Source of the DNA: Brachynemurus nebulosus
Taxonomy: Eukaryota; Arthropoda; Insecta; Neuroptera; Myrmeleontidae
Assembly (NCBI GenBank): GCA_035578155.1
Contig: JAPWDM010000005.1
Span: forward strand, 47,448,954 to 47,512,953
DNA length: 64,000 nt
Direction of reading: 5' to 3'
Shown: positions 1-13,700 of the stretch, one piece after another
Layout: each line of letters opens with the position of its first letter
Position numbering within the stretch: the first letter of the stretch is position 1
The notes under the pieces: model-generated
Told to the model about the DNA's origin: nothing
The model's database searches: none
The model's input: the letters and a program-made list of their open reading frames with translations, nothing else
Program-made: the position numbers and the translations under genes

Positions 1-574
1 TAGTTTTACCATTAAAACTAGTGATTTTCATTTTTTTCAACTGAGGAAAATTTTTATAGTGGTCAGTGGTTTTGTATTACGCAAAACTGGTGGTTTTTCA
101 ACAGTGTCATTGTTATACTTTTTGTTAAAACCAGTCTATATTATAGTTGAATTTGGTAGTTTTTTCTATTTGATTTTTCTTTGCCATTTTTTTATTTTTT
201 TGCCCTTCGACGAATCGTTGATAGTTTTTAGTGGCTTTAGGGTCGAAACTAATTCAGTACTTTGAAAAAAAAGCAACCAAAAAGTTGGCAACACTGCTGT
301 CATTGTTTTTAATATAATCGGTAAACGTACAATCGTCTACCTTAAAAATTTTCAAAGGAATCTCCACATTGTCGCCGAGGTTGGATGAAACGAGAATGTA
401 GAGGGTCATTTCGTTGTGTCTCGCGGTTGGTGTTTTAATGCTATTCATATGGCTGAGCCAACCTCAGCGAGGAACCTCGTCCAACCTCGGCGAGAATGTA
501 GAGACTCCTTAAGGAACGTATCCAACAAGTACCCAAAATGTTTGTAAATGTTCATAAATATAATGATCAAATAA

Positions 575-1120
575 GATGATCAAATTTCTTTTAGAAATAT
601 GGTTGATGCGACAAACGTCTTTTTTCTAGTGGATCTGATTCTACATGATTAATTTTTGTAAAAACGAAAAGAACAACTTTGAAAATCTATAATTTGCGTT
701 CAGTTTCATCATTTTATCATTTTATTTAAATCATTGAAAAATTTGAGTGAGCTTGATAACATCATTAAATTAAAAATATTTCTTTTTTTCGAAACAAGTT
801 TTATGAAAGTAATTCGAATTAGTGTGATTGGTTAAATTATAGTAATTTGGGTATGAAATTTTGATTTTCGATGTAAAAATGGCGAAATTCCTTTTAGAAA
901 TGTGATTGATTCGACAGAAGTCGACATATCTAATTTTGGTAAAAAAAAAACCTACTTTGAAAACTTATAATTCGCTTACAGTTTCATTATTCTATCATTT
1001 TATTTACAGTTTTTAATGCACTGAAATATTTTAATAAACTTGATGACGTCATCAAACAAAAAAATTATTTTTTCTCAAATCAAGTTTTATGGAAGTGATT
1101 TGAATTAGGGTAAATTGAGT
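575..1120. repeat. Two tandem copies of a dispersed repeat of about 300 bp
   Basis: Both halves share the order TTCTTTTAGAAAT, TAATTTTGGTAAAA, GAAAAC-TATAATT, GTTTCAT-ATTTTAT, CTTGATGACGTCATCA, AAGTTTTATGGAAGTGATTTG. Diverged copies lie at 32205-32500, 37990-38265 and 52675-53060. No coding capacity was seen. Confidence 0.65.
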
Positions 1121-1251
1121 GTAAAGTTGATATTAGTAAATAAAAAAACTTTACTTTGCGAAATACCACTTTTATTGAATAAACTCTTATGAGATGTTTT
1201 GGTCAATGTTGTCAAATATGTGTATAGGTAAAGTTTTCATTTTTGCTATCA

Positions 1252-1480
1252 TAAAAAAGTTTTAAAAACCCACGACGAAAAGTCTAAAAAGTTACAAATA
1301 AAAATTCTTGTCATTCGTCGTGTGTGACATTTAACTACAAAATATTCGGCAAAAGATGTCACACACGACGAATGAAAATTAGCTTATTCTAAATTACAAT
1401 GAAATTTAGAATATGGAATTGCAGAAATTTTTATTTGTAACTTTTTAGACTTTTCGTCGTGGGTTTTTAAAACTTTTTTA
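1252..1480. mobile_element. Foldback/MITE with nested inverted repeats
   Basis: The arm at 1252-1306 (core CCCACGACGAAAAGTCTAAA) is repeated inverted at 1426-1480. Inside, CATTCGTCGTGTGTGACAT faces ATGTCACACACGACGAATG (1312-1373), and a small hairpin lies at 1387-1412, so the whole element can fold as a branched structure. Confidence 0.7.
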
Positions 1481-2537
1481 TTTGAAACTTTTAGAGCTTT
1501 ATGTCATGAGTTTTAAAAAAAAATTATTGTACGGAACACTATTTACGCAAGTACAACTTGCACTTGACCGTTTTTCTCAAACCTGGCTAAGAACCATCTC
1601 GCAATTACCAGCCTTCAAAGTGCCTTGTTAAAATTTCTCAATTTACTTTTATCCTGGAAATGCTGGAATATCCTGGAAATTCTGAAGTATCCTGAAAATG
1701 ACTATACCAATGTCCATTAAAACTTGGTTAAAAAAATCCCGCAAAATCACCAGCATTTAAAATAGGTTTTTAAAATTTTTTATTTTTTTTATCCTGGATT
1801 TCCTAGAAAATCCTGGAAACGGCTGAACCAATTTTCATCAAACCAGGCTAACGACCATTTCTGGACGGAAACCATTACCAGCTCTTAAATTAAAAAAAAA
1901 AACGCATTAAAATTGGTTAAGGCGTTTTGAAGATAAATGCTCTTACGCTCCGTTCCGTCGTGGATAAAAGTAACGAAATTACTTTTAGTTTCTCCAAATT
2001 TTCTATCCTGAAATTCTTTTTAGAAATATTTGCCGCCTCTGGAATTTACTGCATCGAACTAAAATAGCTGCCTGTACAATGTGTTCCAGAATCTAATAAA
2101 GTAATAAAAATTACAAAGCTGGTCAAAATGGCATTAAATATTCTTCAAAACAAATTTCTTGTGGGAATATTTTAAAACCACTTTTATATTTACGATAAAT
2201 GTTTTGGAATTCTTTCAATACTTGTTCATTATAAGCGCATTAATTATTATCGGTAATATTTACAAAAACAATATTCAAAGACATTCCTTGAATAATTCCA
2301 GGTGTTTAAGAAAGTGTTAGTTATGTATTCAGGTTTTAATAGATAAATGATTTGTAAGTAGTGAAATATTATAGTACTGAAAGAACAATTGCAAAGATTG
2401 TTTTCGATTACTTGAATATCGTGAGAAATTTTCGTTTGTTTATTTACAATAAATACTGTTGATTTTTTTTTTCTAAAAAATATCTAACTTTATTTTTACA
2501 AAAGAAAACAAAATATATTATTTGTTCCTTTTTGTAG

Positions 2538-5500
2538 ACGAATGTTTCCTGTTGTTAAAGTATCCGCTTCAGGATTGGATCCCACAGCAATGTACACAGT
2601 TCTGTTAGAATTCGAGCAAATTGACCCACATCGATGGAAATATGTAAATGGAGAATGGATACCAGGTAACTGAATGATTTCCGTCGAAGACTATGAAAGC
2701 ATATTTAAGTAATGTTTAACCTTAAATTTTTAGGCGGGAAAGCTGAAGTGGCCCCACCAAACCCCATTTATATTCATCCCGAATCACCAAATTTTGGTGC
2801 ACACTGGATGAAAGAAAGCATTTCATTTGCCAAAGTGAAACTAACCAACAAATGCAATGGAAATGGACAAATTATGTTAAATTCGCTACACAAATATGAA
2901 CCTCGAGTGCATTTAGTGAAAGTAGGCTCGGAAAATCGTCGGGTAATGACTTTTCCATTCCCGGAAACACAATTTATCGCTGTAACCGCATATCAAAATG
3001 AAGAAGTCACTAGTCTAAAAATTAAATATAATCCATTTGCAAAAGCATTCTTGGATGCAAAAGAACGACCAGATTCGATTTATAATCAAAATCGAAATGC
3101 CGTCGGTGAATATACGGGAAGTTTGAGCGCATATTCGCCTGGTGGAGGCGCTGCGACAATTGGCGGGACTATCCATACAACACAGCATCACCAAACCAGT
3201 CAGTATAGTCAATGTAAGTATACCTTTTCCAACAATTTTTGGGATGACTTTTCGAGAGGGTGTTATTAGTGACCATAAACTTTCAAGATGTTAAATTATT
3301 TTATTGCTTATAACAAATACCACCCTATGTTCACTCCAATTGTATTTAAATTTGTTACCTGTTTTATAAGCGACGGTTTCTTTTTGCATTCATATAGATA
3401 AGTAGGTAACATGCTGCGAACAATACTGCTGATTATTGCCGTACTTGAAAAGTCATCTCATTTAAATATTGAAAAACTATACAAATATGTTTTCTGATTT
3501 CCACATTCCAAAAATAATTTTTTATTTTAGACGGAACTTGGTTTTTACCACATCAAACCATCTACTCGTCAGTTAGTAGTCCTGTTACATCGTTAAGTTC
3601 ATGTGAACGATATCCATCTAGCGGCAACTTACGTAGTAATCGAGCATCACCGTATCCGTCGGTAACGCAACGATCTAAATCGACATCAGTAACGCCATCT
3701 CCTCCTTCTCAACACGGTTTGTATCTGAATTAAACAGTTGGGTAAATTCACGAAATCCAAGTACACCACAAATCCAATTTTACGTAGTGGTCGGTGCAAA
3801 TTTAAGGGGAAGTACGTAAAATCGGAAGATCAGGGGCGTCGGTAAACTTTTGTTTTGGGGGGTTGGTAAATATTATTTATCTGAATTTATTTAAAACAAT
3901 ATTATCTTAAGAGACAATTCACACTTAAAATTCGGTTGTGTAGACAAAGGAAATCGAATGTTATACTAATGAATACGAGTGACAACTTTTAGAAAACTGT
4001 CCAAAAATCAACTTCACTATCGCATTCATCAGCGTAAAAGATGCCAAATAGCGGAAGGTGACAAAAATTCTAGAATATTCTACTCGTGAACTGGCAAAGA
4101 TATCAAAAAATCGATTGCACCATTTAATTGGTCATCGAATAAAAGACGGAATAGCACATTTTGATAAATGTTCTAGAATATTCTATTCGTCAGATAGCAA
4201 AAATTGTTTGTCAAAATCGGACATTTGGTTTACATTAGTTTAATTTCGGTTGGACAATTAAGTGGTGCAGTAGATTTTCCAATATCTTTGTTAGTTGACA
4301 AATAGAATATTCTAGAACATTTCTCAAAATATGTTATTTGGTCTCTTTTTTGGTACTCAATTCAATGGCGACGTTTGTTTTTGAATATCTTTGCTAGTTG
4401 ACGAATAGAATATTCCAGAACATTTGTCGAAATGTGTAATTTGACCTCTTTTTCAATGGACAGTTAAATAGTACAATTGATTTTTCAATATCTTTGCTAG
4501 TTGACAGATAGAACATTCTAGAATTTTTGTCAAACTACACTGTTTAATCTCATTTTTAATGACCAATTCAACGGTGAAGTTTGTTTTTTGATATCTCTGC
4601 TAGTGGATGATTAGAATATTCTAGAATTTTACGTTACTCATTTTGCATTTGCATTTTGCATATTACGTATACAGAATATGTGCATATAATTATATCTACA
4701 GTGAAATTTTAAAATTTTTAACAGTTACGAGACCCTCAGACAATATTACCTACGGCCCTGACTCTGGCTTGGTACATAAATTTTCACCAACACAGACAAA
4801 CGACAACATATCTGTGAGAGGAGAACCCCACTAAATCGCTGACGTCACTACGTAAAATCGGATTACGTACCATTGGATGGCCACTGTATGTAGCTTGTGT
4901 GGCATTTGTAAGTTTTGCAGCTAATGTCCCTCAAGTAATGTTTCCCTTTCCTCCGAGTTATTACGCCATATTCAACTCACAATAATAAGAACTATACAGC
5001 GGATTTTGTTGAAAATATCTACATCTGTTCTGAAATATGTATACGTATACATATAATGTAGATAATAATAAACCGATTTTTTTAAAAATGAAAAATATTT
5101 TTAACTTTACAATAAAAATAATAAAATTTAACCCACTCCCCCCCCCCCCACATACACACACACGCACAGTCAAAATACTGTGTATTCTGATTCTGTTGAA
5201 GACCATTAAATCCGCTGTATAGTTCCTATTATTTTGTATGCTGAATATGACGGAACAAGTGGAAAGAATAAGTATCCAAAAGTCTCAATGTGTGGAAATT
5301 AATTATTGTACTATTAAAATATGAGAATAGTTACTTTAGAGTCGTTTGACGATTAGAGCCAAGCACTATAAATTTATTTTATACAGAATCTAATTTAAAA
5401 GTAATTTGACCCAGAATTCAGATAATTTTATGCGAATGAAACCGCGGGTTATAACTAGTTAACATCTTAACGGTCATTGACGTCATAACATGTCAAGTAA

Positions 5501-6793
5501 AATTTTGCTAATTCACACACTACGTCGCAGGACGTCAAAAATTTCAGAAAAAATGTAAAAAAAGTGGCAGACACGACAAATATTGCTTAATGCTTTTCTT
5601 ATGGGTGTATTCATATATGTGACGTTTAAGTGCTGCAGATATGAATGGACCTTAAGTTTGTGGCCCTTTTTAGTGTCCATGGTAATTACCTTGGATGCGG
5701 AAACAAATGTATTATTAATAACATGTTAATTTTGAAACGAAACCAACAGATGTCAGTACTAGTTTTTTAGAGTCCCTATAATAAACAGAGTCGTGACATG
5801 TCATCCATTTTCTGTCCAAAACAGAGCGGGAAGCTTCAAAATTAATTATCACATGTTTGAGTAAATATTTTTGACTACATAATTATCGTTAAGAAGTTAT
5901 AAATTAATGAACAATTAAAAATTTTTAATTTAAGTAATTTTTTTAGGTTAAACTAAATGATTTTTCTTAAATATTTAATTTGTTTTCAATTTATTTTATT
6001 CAACTTAGGACAGAAAATGCCGGGACCAATCAGCGTTCAGCACATATGTCACGACTCTATTTATTATAGGGACTCTAACTAGTTTAGAATGTTGCAGGCT
6101 GTGTCGGTTCTGTAAACTTATTCAATTGTTTCCATATGTTACAAAGTTTTTTGAATTTTTTTAGCATACAACACTCAAGACCATCTACAGATTCAACAAA
6201 CTCCCAGTGCAAGTACATTATATTCACCAAATGGCTCCTCGTACGCTAGTTATACAACCGGAAACTGGTCAACAGGAATTCAGCCTCAAACACCAACGCC
6301 TATTGTTAATTCAACACTCAATTGTTGGTCAACAATTGCATCGCAACCAACAACTTGTCAAAATATTTCACCGACGAGCAATAAATCCCCTTCCTCCTCA
6401 CCTGGACCAACACACCAAACCCTCTACCAAACGACCAGCAATCCGATATCAAACTTTACAAATCTTTCATATGCCCCAAATTATTATGGCCAAGATTACA
6501 CCTATGGTCAGTATACAACAAATCCTGTCGGAACCGAATATATTCCTGTCCTCCCAACCGAAATTTATATAGAGGAAGCGGCAAATACAAATTCATCACA
6601 TGCACCGTCACATCGATACGCAACAAATAATAGTCCTGGAACGTATACAGAGCGCCAAACCCCAACTGATATTAGTTATTCAAACGAACCGGAGCAATGT
6701 TCTCGAACGAATCCCACGCAACAAATTCCAGATCAGAAAATTTGTTCGGAAATGTATGAAGAACAAACAAATAAATCAAATTCACCCTCTTGA
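2538..6793 (+). CDS. byn: Brachyury/brachyenteron T-box transcription factor, 3' part (four exons; 5' end outside window)
   Basis: Exons are 2538-2665, 2734-3213, 3531-3716 and 6165-6793, all with GT/AG borders and matching phases; they encode 473 residues and a TGA stop. Exons 1 and 2 hold most of the DNA-binding T-box: RMFPVVKV at the entry, [15 protein letters not shown] across the first splice, then [23 protein letters not shown] and [20 protein letters not shown]. Exon 3 carries the Brachyury-specific signature after the box (SQYGTWFLP, CERYPS, ASPYPS), which separates it from Tbx2/Tbx20-type genes. The last exon is a Ser/Thr/Pro/Asn/Tyr-rich activation-type tail. Known family role: a nuclear factor binding palindromic T-half-sites; in insects it specifies hindgut and posterior mesoderm-type tissue. 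The N-terminal exon(s) must lie left of base 1 or in the first 2.5 kb, where I could not identify them. An AATAAA follows the stop at 6797. Reading through the exon 3 donor would end the protein at 3732. Confidence 0.93.
4058..4640. repeat. 103-bp tandem repeat with a perfect heat-shock-element consensus in each unit
   Basis: Six cores of the form GAAnnTTCnnGAA (or TTCnnGAAnnTTC in inverted units) start at 4068, 4171, 4305, 4408, 4511 and 4614. Spacing is exactly 103 bp within each group. The first two units are inverted relative to the last four. The rest of the unit contains ATATCTTTGCTAGTTGAC and GACCAATTCAATGG-type segments. Confidence 0.85.
4981..5233. mobile_element. Short TIR element in byn intron
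   Basis: AATAATAAGAACTATACAGC at the left faces its inverted counterpart GCTGTATAGTTCCTATTATT at the right; the matched ends are about 26 bp with one mismatch. The interior carries a C9 tract followed by CA repeats. Confidence 0.65.
5770..6075. mobile_element. 306-bp TA-flanked MITE, copy 1
   Basis: The inverted ends start GAGTCCCTATAATAAA and are flanked by TA on both sides, as in Tc1/mariner-type insertions. A full-length copy of the same 306 bp is at 36394-36699 and a truncated one at 36712-36880. The interior has no coding capacity. Confidence 0.85.
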
Positions 6794-7778
6794 AACAATA
6801 AATTATTGAACGATATATCAACTGAAGACTGAATTAAAAAATTATTTCGTAGGCTGGGCCGAATTTAGACAGAAGCTTTATGGACTCGGGCCGAAAACGG
6901 CAAAATTTATAGCAAATTAATTTCTTTTATTTATATACTACTGTATGACCAGATAATATCCCAAAAAAGTTTGGAGGATAAGCTTAATACTTACTGGACT
7001 TATGACTCAAATTTTCTAAACTTATATTTTATTTTGAACTGTTTCTTCAGATTTAGAAATGATATATATAATCGATATTCACTGGAAGAAGTACCATGTT
7101 TCATTTAAAATTTAAAACTAATAACCGGAAAAGAAATTTTAGTATCACTTTGAGTCATCACTCCAACTATAAGTTTCAGGTTTATCCTCCAAGTCGTTTT
7201 AAGGTATTACCTGATAGAAAAACCGTGAGATATCCCATATGTCTTAACATTTAATAATTCCAATTAAATTAAGTTTTGTGGAGGGTGGAGACACAAAATT
7301 TTGCTGATCCTATGATGAACGCAAGAATTAACGAAATTCGTCCGTCCAAAATTTTTTGTATATTGAATATCAATATTTAGAAAAAATAAAAATAGTCCTC
7401 CCAATTTTCTGTAGCCTTGAAATTATTCTAATTGTATGAGGGGGAGTGAGGTCACTTATACGATAGAATTATCGGCTTTTGTATATACTTATTAAAATTT
7501 ATACATATATTATTACTAAAACGGAAGAGATAAAGTATAAAACACAAAAATACTGATAAATTTTTGAAGTAGTAATTACGCTTTAGTGAAAAAAATTGTA
7601 TTTATAAATTTTGTGTAAAATTGAAAAAGAAAATATAAATAAGTATTTTACGTTGTGTTTAGTTTTTTGAAAATCCCTGTATCATAACTAGTTAGAAAAG
7701 TCGAGTTTTCTTCGTTCGAGCTATTCAAAGTGTGCACATGTTTTTCGTCGAGTGAGAAAAACATAAAAAGCGCTCACA
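6794..7778. other. Intergenic space between byn and GOPC
   Basis: About 1 kb of AT-rich DNA between two genes on the same strand. It must hold the byn 3' end and the GOPC promoter; I see no clear TATA/Inr pair, repeat or further ORF. Confidence 0.5.
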
Positions 7779-10700
7779 ATGAGTTACAAGTTATATTTAA
7801 AAATGGCGTCGACAGGAATCGGTTTTCGGTGGTTAGATATTTTAGAAAAAGAATTTGATACAAATTTTGTCGATTTGGATATACATCTAGGTACGAACCC
7901 ATATAATTATCTGTTCAATTATTGGCTGATTTTTTTTGTTGAATTATTATAAATTTGAAAAAAATTACAAATACTTTTTGCTTACACTGCATGAAAAACT
8001 CAATGGCCGCTGATTTGACATTTCTATCCGTTGACGTTTTTTTAAACATTGTTGGAAAAACATATTCTAGCTCTTTAGAAATTTTTGAATAATTTAGAAA
8101 ATTTTTTAAAATTTTCTAGACTTCTTCTTTCCAAAACAAAATTTTATTTAAAACAAAAAATCGTTATGTCATTTGAGGATAATGCAGATTTGGTTTTGTT
8201 TTTTTTTTGGTTTACAGGAGAACTGGAAGCCGAGGATCCTGAAATTGTTTGTAATGCTCGACATAAAATGACAGCATTGAGCTCATGCTTTGCTCAACTT
8301 ACACATAAGGCACAAACAATCTTCCAGAATAGCGCAAAAGTTGAGGTTAGTTTTTGATAAAATTTTATTTATCATTAAAATTTGTGATAAAAATATTGAC
8401 AAAAAAAAAAAAAGAATTTAAAAAAGAATTTTTTTTAAATTGTAATAAATATTTTTATTTTTCAAAAATGATTACAATTACGATAAGAGTCCGAAATTCG
8501 GGCTATCAGACTAATAAGTAAAATCAGAATCATCGTTATCGTCTTCGACAAAATCGGTTGAATAGTTGAATTCGGTATCGGTTGAATTTATCGTTCCATT
8601 CAGTGAGTCATCAAACGGAGTAACAGTACTGATTCCTGGGACCATAGTTTTTGTTTCATTTTGGAAATTTATTCTAAATAATACTGATTCGATCGAGGGT
8701 TGATTTATTTTCGAAACATTAATCGATTTTTGATTACCAAGTATTGAACGACTTGATCGAAATGTTGAATCGGATTCAGTGGATGAGGATATGAAATTTT
8801 TGCATCCATCTTCGGCAATTGTGCTTTGATTTAATTTAACATGGATTTGAGTTAAAATTGCATGAATATTTTCAATATGTTTTTCCAGTTTTTCGATTTT
8901 CTCTTTTTGTACCCGATGATGGTGCGATGTAATGTTTTCCAAGAGATTTTCCTCAATAAATTTGATCAGTTTGTCGGTAATTTCGTCCACGTTAGTGTTT
9001 TGTTGTTGGGTGTTGTTAAATTTAAAAATATGTAGTTGAACTTTCTAAAAATTTAATCCAAAAAATATAAATAAAAAAATTTTACATTCAGAATTGGTGG
9101 GTAAAAATAATTGTCACTCACACATCTGGTTTTGAAATTAAAAGTTGTATCAGACAGAAAATGTACGTATCCGTCTAATTGGGAATAGAAAATCTAGTAA
9201 TGCTCACATAGTTTATCTAATAAGTATTTCTTAGGCCAATTAGACGAATACGTGATATAGCTTATAATTAGGTATACGACTTACCTGCAGACCCTTTTCA
9301 ATTGCTTCTAATTTTTCTAGGTTATTCGTTCGATTATTATTCAAAATGTCGCCAGTTTGTAAAAGCCATTGGTTTAGATTACTTTTCATATCCAAAATTG
9401 TGTTTAGAATTTCCTGTTTGTACGCAAATGACTTTTGAGCCATTTCCAGTGATGTATTTTTTGCTAAACTTACACGATTTTTTATTGCCGAATCGTGTGA
9501 TCGCAGTAAATCTTGGAGATAATGTATTTCACCATACATATTAACTGTTCTAAAACAAAAAGATTCCAAATTAAATCCTCAAATTCAAAATTTACTTTTT
9601 CATGGGCATACTTATTTGTAACAAGATTTAATAAGGCTTCCATGACGTAAACAATTTTGGCTTCTAATTGAGGCTCGTCCAGTTGCAGTCGATGACAACT
9701 TTCTAAAAATAAATTGTGCGCCAACTGCGTATTGTTGAAGTTACTATCCATTTTTTGATTGAGATAAGCAAATTTTTTCTGGATCATCGCCCCAACTCCA
9801 TTTATTGATTTTACAACGTTTCCAACTGTGAAAAAATACAAAATTTTTTAATCAGGAAACCAAAATTAGAATGAGTTCGTTTTACCATCATTGGATAATC
9901 GATGAATTTGAGTTTGAACGCGTAATTGCTCTTGAATTTCTTGCTTGGTTTTATTTACAATTTGACTATTTTCTTTGATCAAATTTTCCAGATGTTCAAC
10001 TGTTTGTAGTAATTCATTCTGAATAGAAAATCAAAATTAATTTTTTTTTTTTTAAACCAAGAAACTAAAATTATTTTACCTGGGTTCGATTTTCGTTAGC
10101 TTTAAACTCCTCGTGAAAATTATCGATTGATATTTGAATCTCTTTCAACCCTTCCACATTTTCCACAATTTCTGTTTCAATAAATTCTTGCCGCGATCCA
10201 AAATTATTTTCAATTCGATCCAAGGTTTTTGAGTTTATATCAATTTTATTCTAAAATATCAAAAGAATATTAATAATACGATATATTTTTGGGGTTCTAC
10301 TGTACATAAACTAAAATTGAAATTACTTCAAGTTTTTTAAGCTCCTTCTCCAATTTTGTTTCTATATAATTTACCCTGTGCGAATATCTGTCACTAGTGG
10401 TATCGATTTTCCTTGACATATGGTCATAATTCATATTTATGTCGGTGACAAGTTTTTCCATTTTCGTTTCAACGGAATTTTCTAAACGATTTATTCGCGT
10501 ATTAAGATTGTCGACTTTTCGTTCAATTTTTTCAATTGTTTGTAAACGGTCTTCAATTGACTGTAAAATTTTTTGTAAATCCTGAAAAAAATAAATAATT
10601 ATTTTCTATTTAGTTTTATGTAACAGATTTTTAATATTTTTATTAATAAAAAAATAAAACCGGTTCTATTGTACCTATTTTATTAAAAACTATTAATACT

Positions 10701-13700
10701 TGATTTGTTAAAAAATTGCAAACAAACGCCCAAATAATTTTAAAGACAAATAAAATGATTCAGATTAACAAAAAGGTCTCCTCCCCTGCACCTGCTTTTT
10801 TCATTGTCAGAGTTTCTGTGATTAACTTATTATACACACTTTTTTTTTTTAATATTCCCTAAATGCGTGTTAGGCAAGCATTCAAACTTTAAAAGTCAGG
10901 ATTTTATAGTCAGAACGTAGAATTCTTCACAATTGTCGAGACAAAATATTTCTTGAATTAATTTGTTAATAATATAATTATCTAAACCCTTTACTTTTTA
11001 GATGAGTTAAAAAAATTTTAAAAATATTTTTTTAAAAAACGACACTGTTAAGTTGCGGCAAGTCCGACACTGATTATTAAAAAGTGATCAAATCCGGGTA
11101 GAGTAGCTAATGCGATGAAAGACTTGTTGTTATGGCTATAAATCCTAACAAAAATTCGCCAAGTGCGTTGGGCATGCTTTACGTTAGGGTTCCTTAGTAA
11201 CTAGAATTTTTCACAGCATTCGAGATAAAATGTAGATCATTTAAATAATTATACACATTTTTTACGGTTTAACTTAAAAATAGATAAATATTACTTGCAC
11301 ATGTCTTACTAATTACTGTGAGCGCCAGTTACGTAATAATTTGGTTCCCTAAATTTCTCTCAATGAAATATAATATTTTCATATTTAATTTTAACCACAA
11401 CCCAATAACGAACAAGTGACTCAGAATGGACGGGAATAATTTAAATTCCACAAATCCAATTTAAAATATTTATTTAATTTTCCAAATATATTTTGCCATA
11501 TTTCAAGTTTATAGTTTTATCTATGAACTTAAATGTTAGCAAAAATGACAACAAAAATTTGAAAGTTACATCAATTTCTTACGGATAAAATGATAACCAG
11601 CGCTGGATTTAAACCCAGGGAGGCAAAATTTGAAACGTGAGAACGTAGATGGGGGATCGTAACTGTCGGCTTGCTTGCCACTATTTTTTAAGGAAAAGTT
11701 TTCAAAAAATGTAATTTTTTTCCCAGAGGCACGCCATTTCTCTCTATAGCCCTGGCTTTAGGTAATGTACATTTTTCACGGAGCTCTAGGGCGGCACTTA
11801 GGCAAAAGCAGCTTAACTCCTAGGCTTAGGATATATCACCCGACGTTTACGTGAAAACAAATTTTCATCGCCACTTTTCCAAATGGGAAAATTACCTTAA
11901 GAAATTAAGAAACATTTTTGTTTGCTGTGCATGCAAAATTTCATATTCACAGACCGAAAGACGTAAGAATTATGGAGGTGCGACAGACGAATGGACGGAT
12001 TGACAAGACAAAATTATAAGGATTTCGAAATTTTTTCTTCGGAACCTTAAAAGTAATATTTTTTCACTTAAATCGAGGTGTACCTAAAAATATTTTTATA
12101 AGAGTTATAATAAGTAATAGTTATCGGAAAAAATGCATCCTAATAATACCTATTCCTTATGTTTTAATTATGCTATACTAGAACTATCTTTGTGATTAAG
12201 GATGATACCCGAAAAGAAAATTCCAACTTTTTCCATTGAGTTTGAAATATGTTAAACAATAAACGATTCTGCATCGATTAGCAAAAAGAAAATTGTATGT
12301 CACGGACAAAATAAACGAAATAATTTATGTTAATGTTCTCATTTATCGTGTGTTGTTTGAACCGGAAGTAGCTTAGCTACGAATAAATTTGTAAAATTTA
12401 TCATATTTTATCCAACTTTCGTGAAAAAAAAAAATAGTTTTATGAACCCCATACTTTGTATTATTTTTTAATGAAAAAAAAAACCGATCCCACCGGCCTA
12501 TCTTTTTCGTAAAAATTAAAATTAAAATTAAAAGCCAGAACCACGCGGTTTTGACACTATTTTAAAAAACTGTACCCGCCGTTATCGATGAGAAATGTGG
12601 TTAAACATATAATAAGTGTTTTCCATTTAGGAAATATAGACGACACAGTGCATTTTTTTCTCACAAAAAGCTAATTTTTTTTTAAATTCTGAGTTTCTAA
12701 ATTAGTTTTTCAATAAAATTTTTAAAAAATTAAAAAGAAAATGCAGTCACACAGTGTTTTCTAAATGGATCATATTCTATATGTCAGCAGTCAGAAGAGT
12801 AAACTACTAATTAGCTGTTAAATCCAACGCCAAACATAGTCAAATTAAATCTTTGTTTTATTACAGAAAAAAATTGTTAATTGATATAATTTCTTAGAAA
12901 GTACCTACACATTTTATTTCATAAAATAAGTGTTTCTAGTAATAATTTAACATTGTGATAAATTTTAAAAAATTTTAAGATGTACTACTCAGTTTGACTG
13001 GGCATATATCTTTAATTAAAAATTTAAAGTAACAAATTACCTACAATTTATTAAAAATCAAAAAATAATTGTTACCTGTTCATTTCTCGTAGTGCGCATA
13101 GTCACATTACATTCAACAACCGACAACAAACAAAATAAAACAAATAAACGATTAAAAAACACATTTAATCGGAACATGATTGCAAAAAATCGTTTAAAAA
13201 AATACTATTTCAGACACGTAATTTCAAAAAATAATTACATTGGGTCTCGTCCTGTTTTAGTGGCCGTGTTGTCACCACAATTAAGACATATGGTGTTTGT
13301 TGTAAGAACTAAGAATCAAGAAAGAAATACACATCAAAAGAATTGATATGTTTATTTATCAAAAACTTTATTTAAGTAACATTATTTTATCCCGCCGCGC
13401 CAGTTTGTGTAAAATAAATAAATTTTTAGAATGAAACTTTGTGAAATATGTCGTCTGTCGCATTATTATTCGCCTTATTCGCTTTGGTGTTTGGTGAAAT
13501 TTTTTGTAAAAATGTAAAATATTTGAAAATGTATGTAAATTTTTGATAATGGCTGATGTGGTGCTATGGGTCAACTAATTTTATTATAATTGGTTATCGA
13601 TATTTTATGTATTTGTAAAAGTTGAAAAAGGAACATTTCAAATAAGAGATTGGAAATATTTGATAAGGGATTTTATTGACTTTTGGAAGTAGTAGGATAT

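Larger units (their letters stand above)
1..2537. other. Non-coding DNA 5' of the first visible byn exon
   Basis: AT-rich sequence, presumably byn intron or upstream DNA. It holds two adjacent copies of a dispersed repeat of about 300 bp, a nested foldback and a short motif shared with 15.3 kb. I found no T-box N-terminal exon here. Confidence 0.6.
3717..6164. other. Last byn intron, repeat-filled
   Basis: A 2.4-kb intron between exons 3 and 4 of byn. It contains the 103-bp array (4058-4640), a TIR element (4981-5233), a MITE fragment (5467-5545) and a complete TA-flanked MITE (5770-6075). No coding exon was seen in it. Confidence 0.6.

Noticed and set aside
6207..6572. 121-residue ORF starting [15 protein letters not shown]
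   Set aside because: It is a shifted frame of the last byn exon; the in-phase frame with the TGA at 6791 is the real one.
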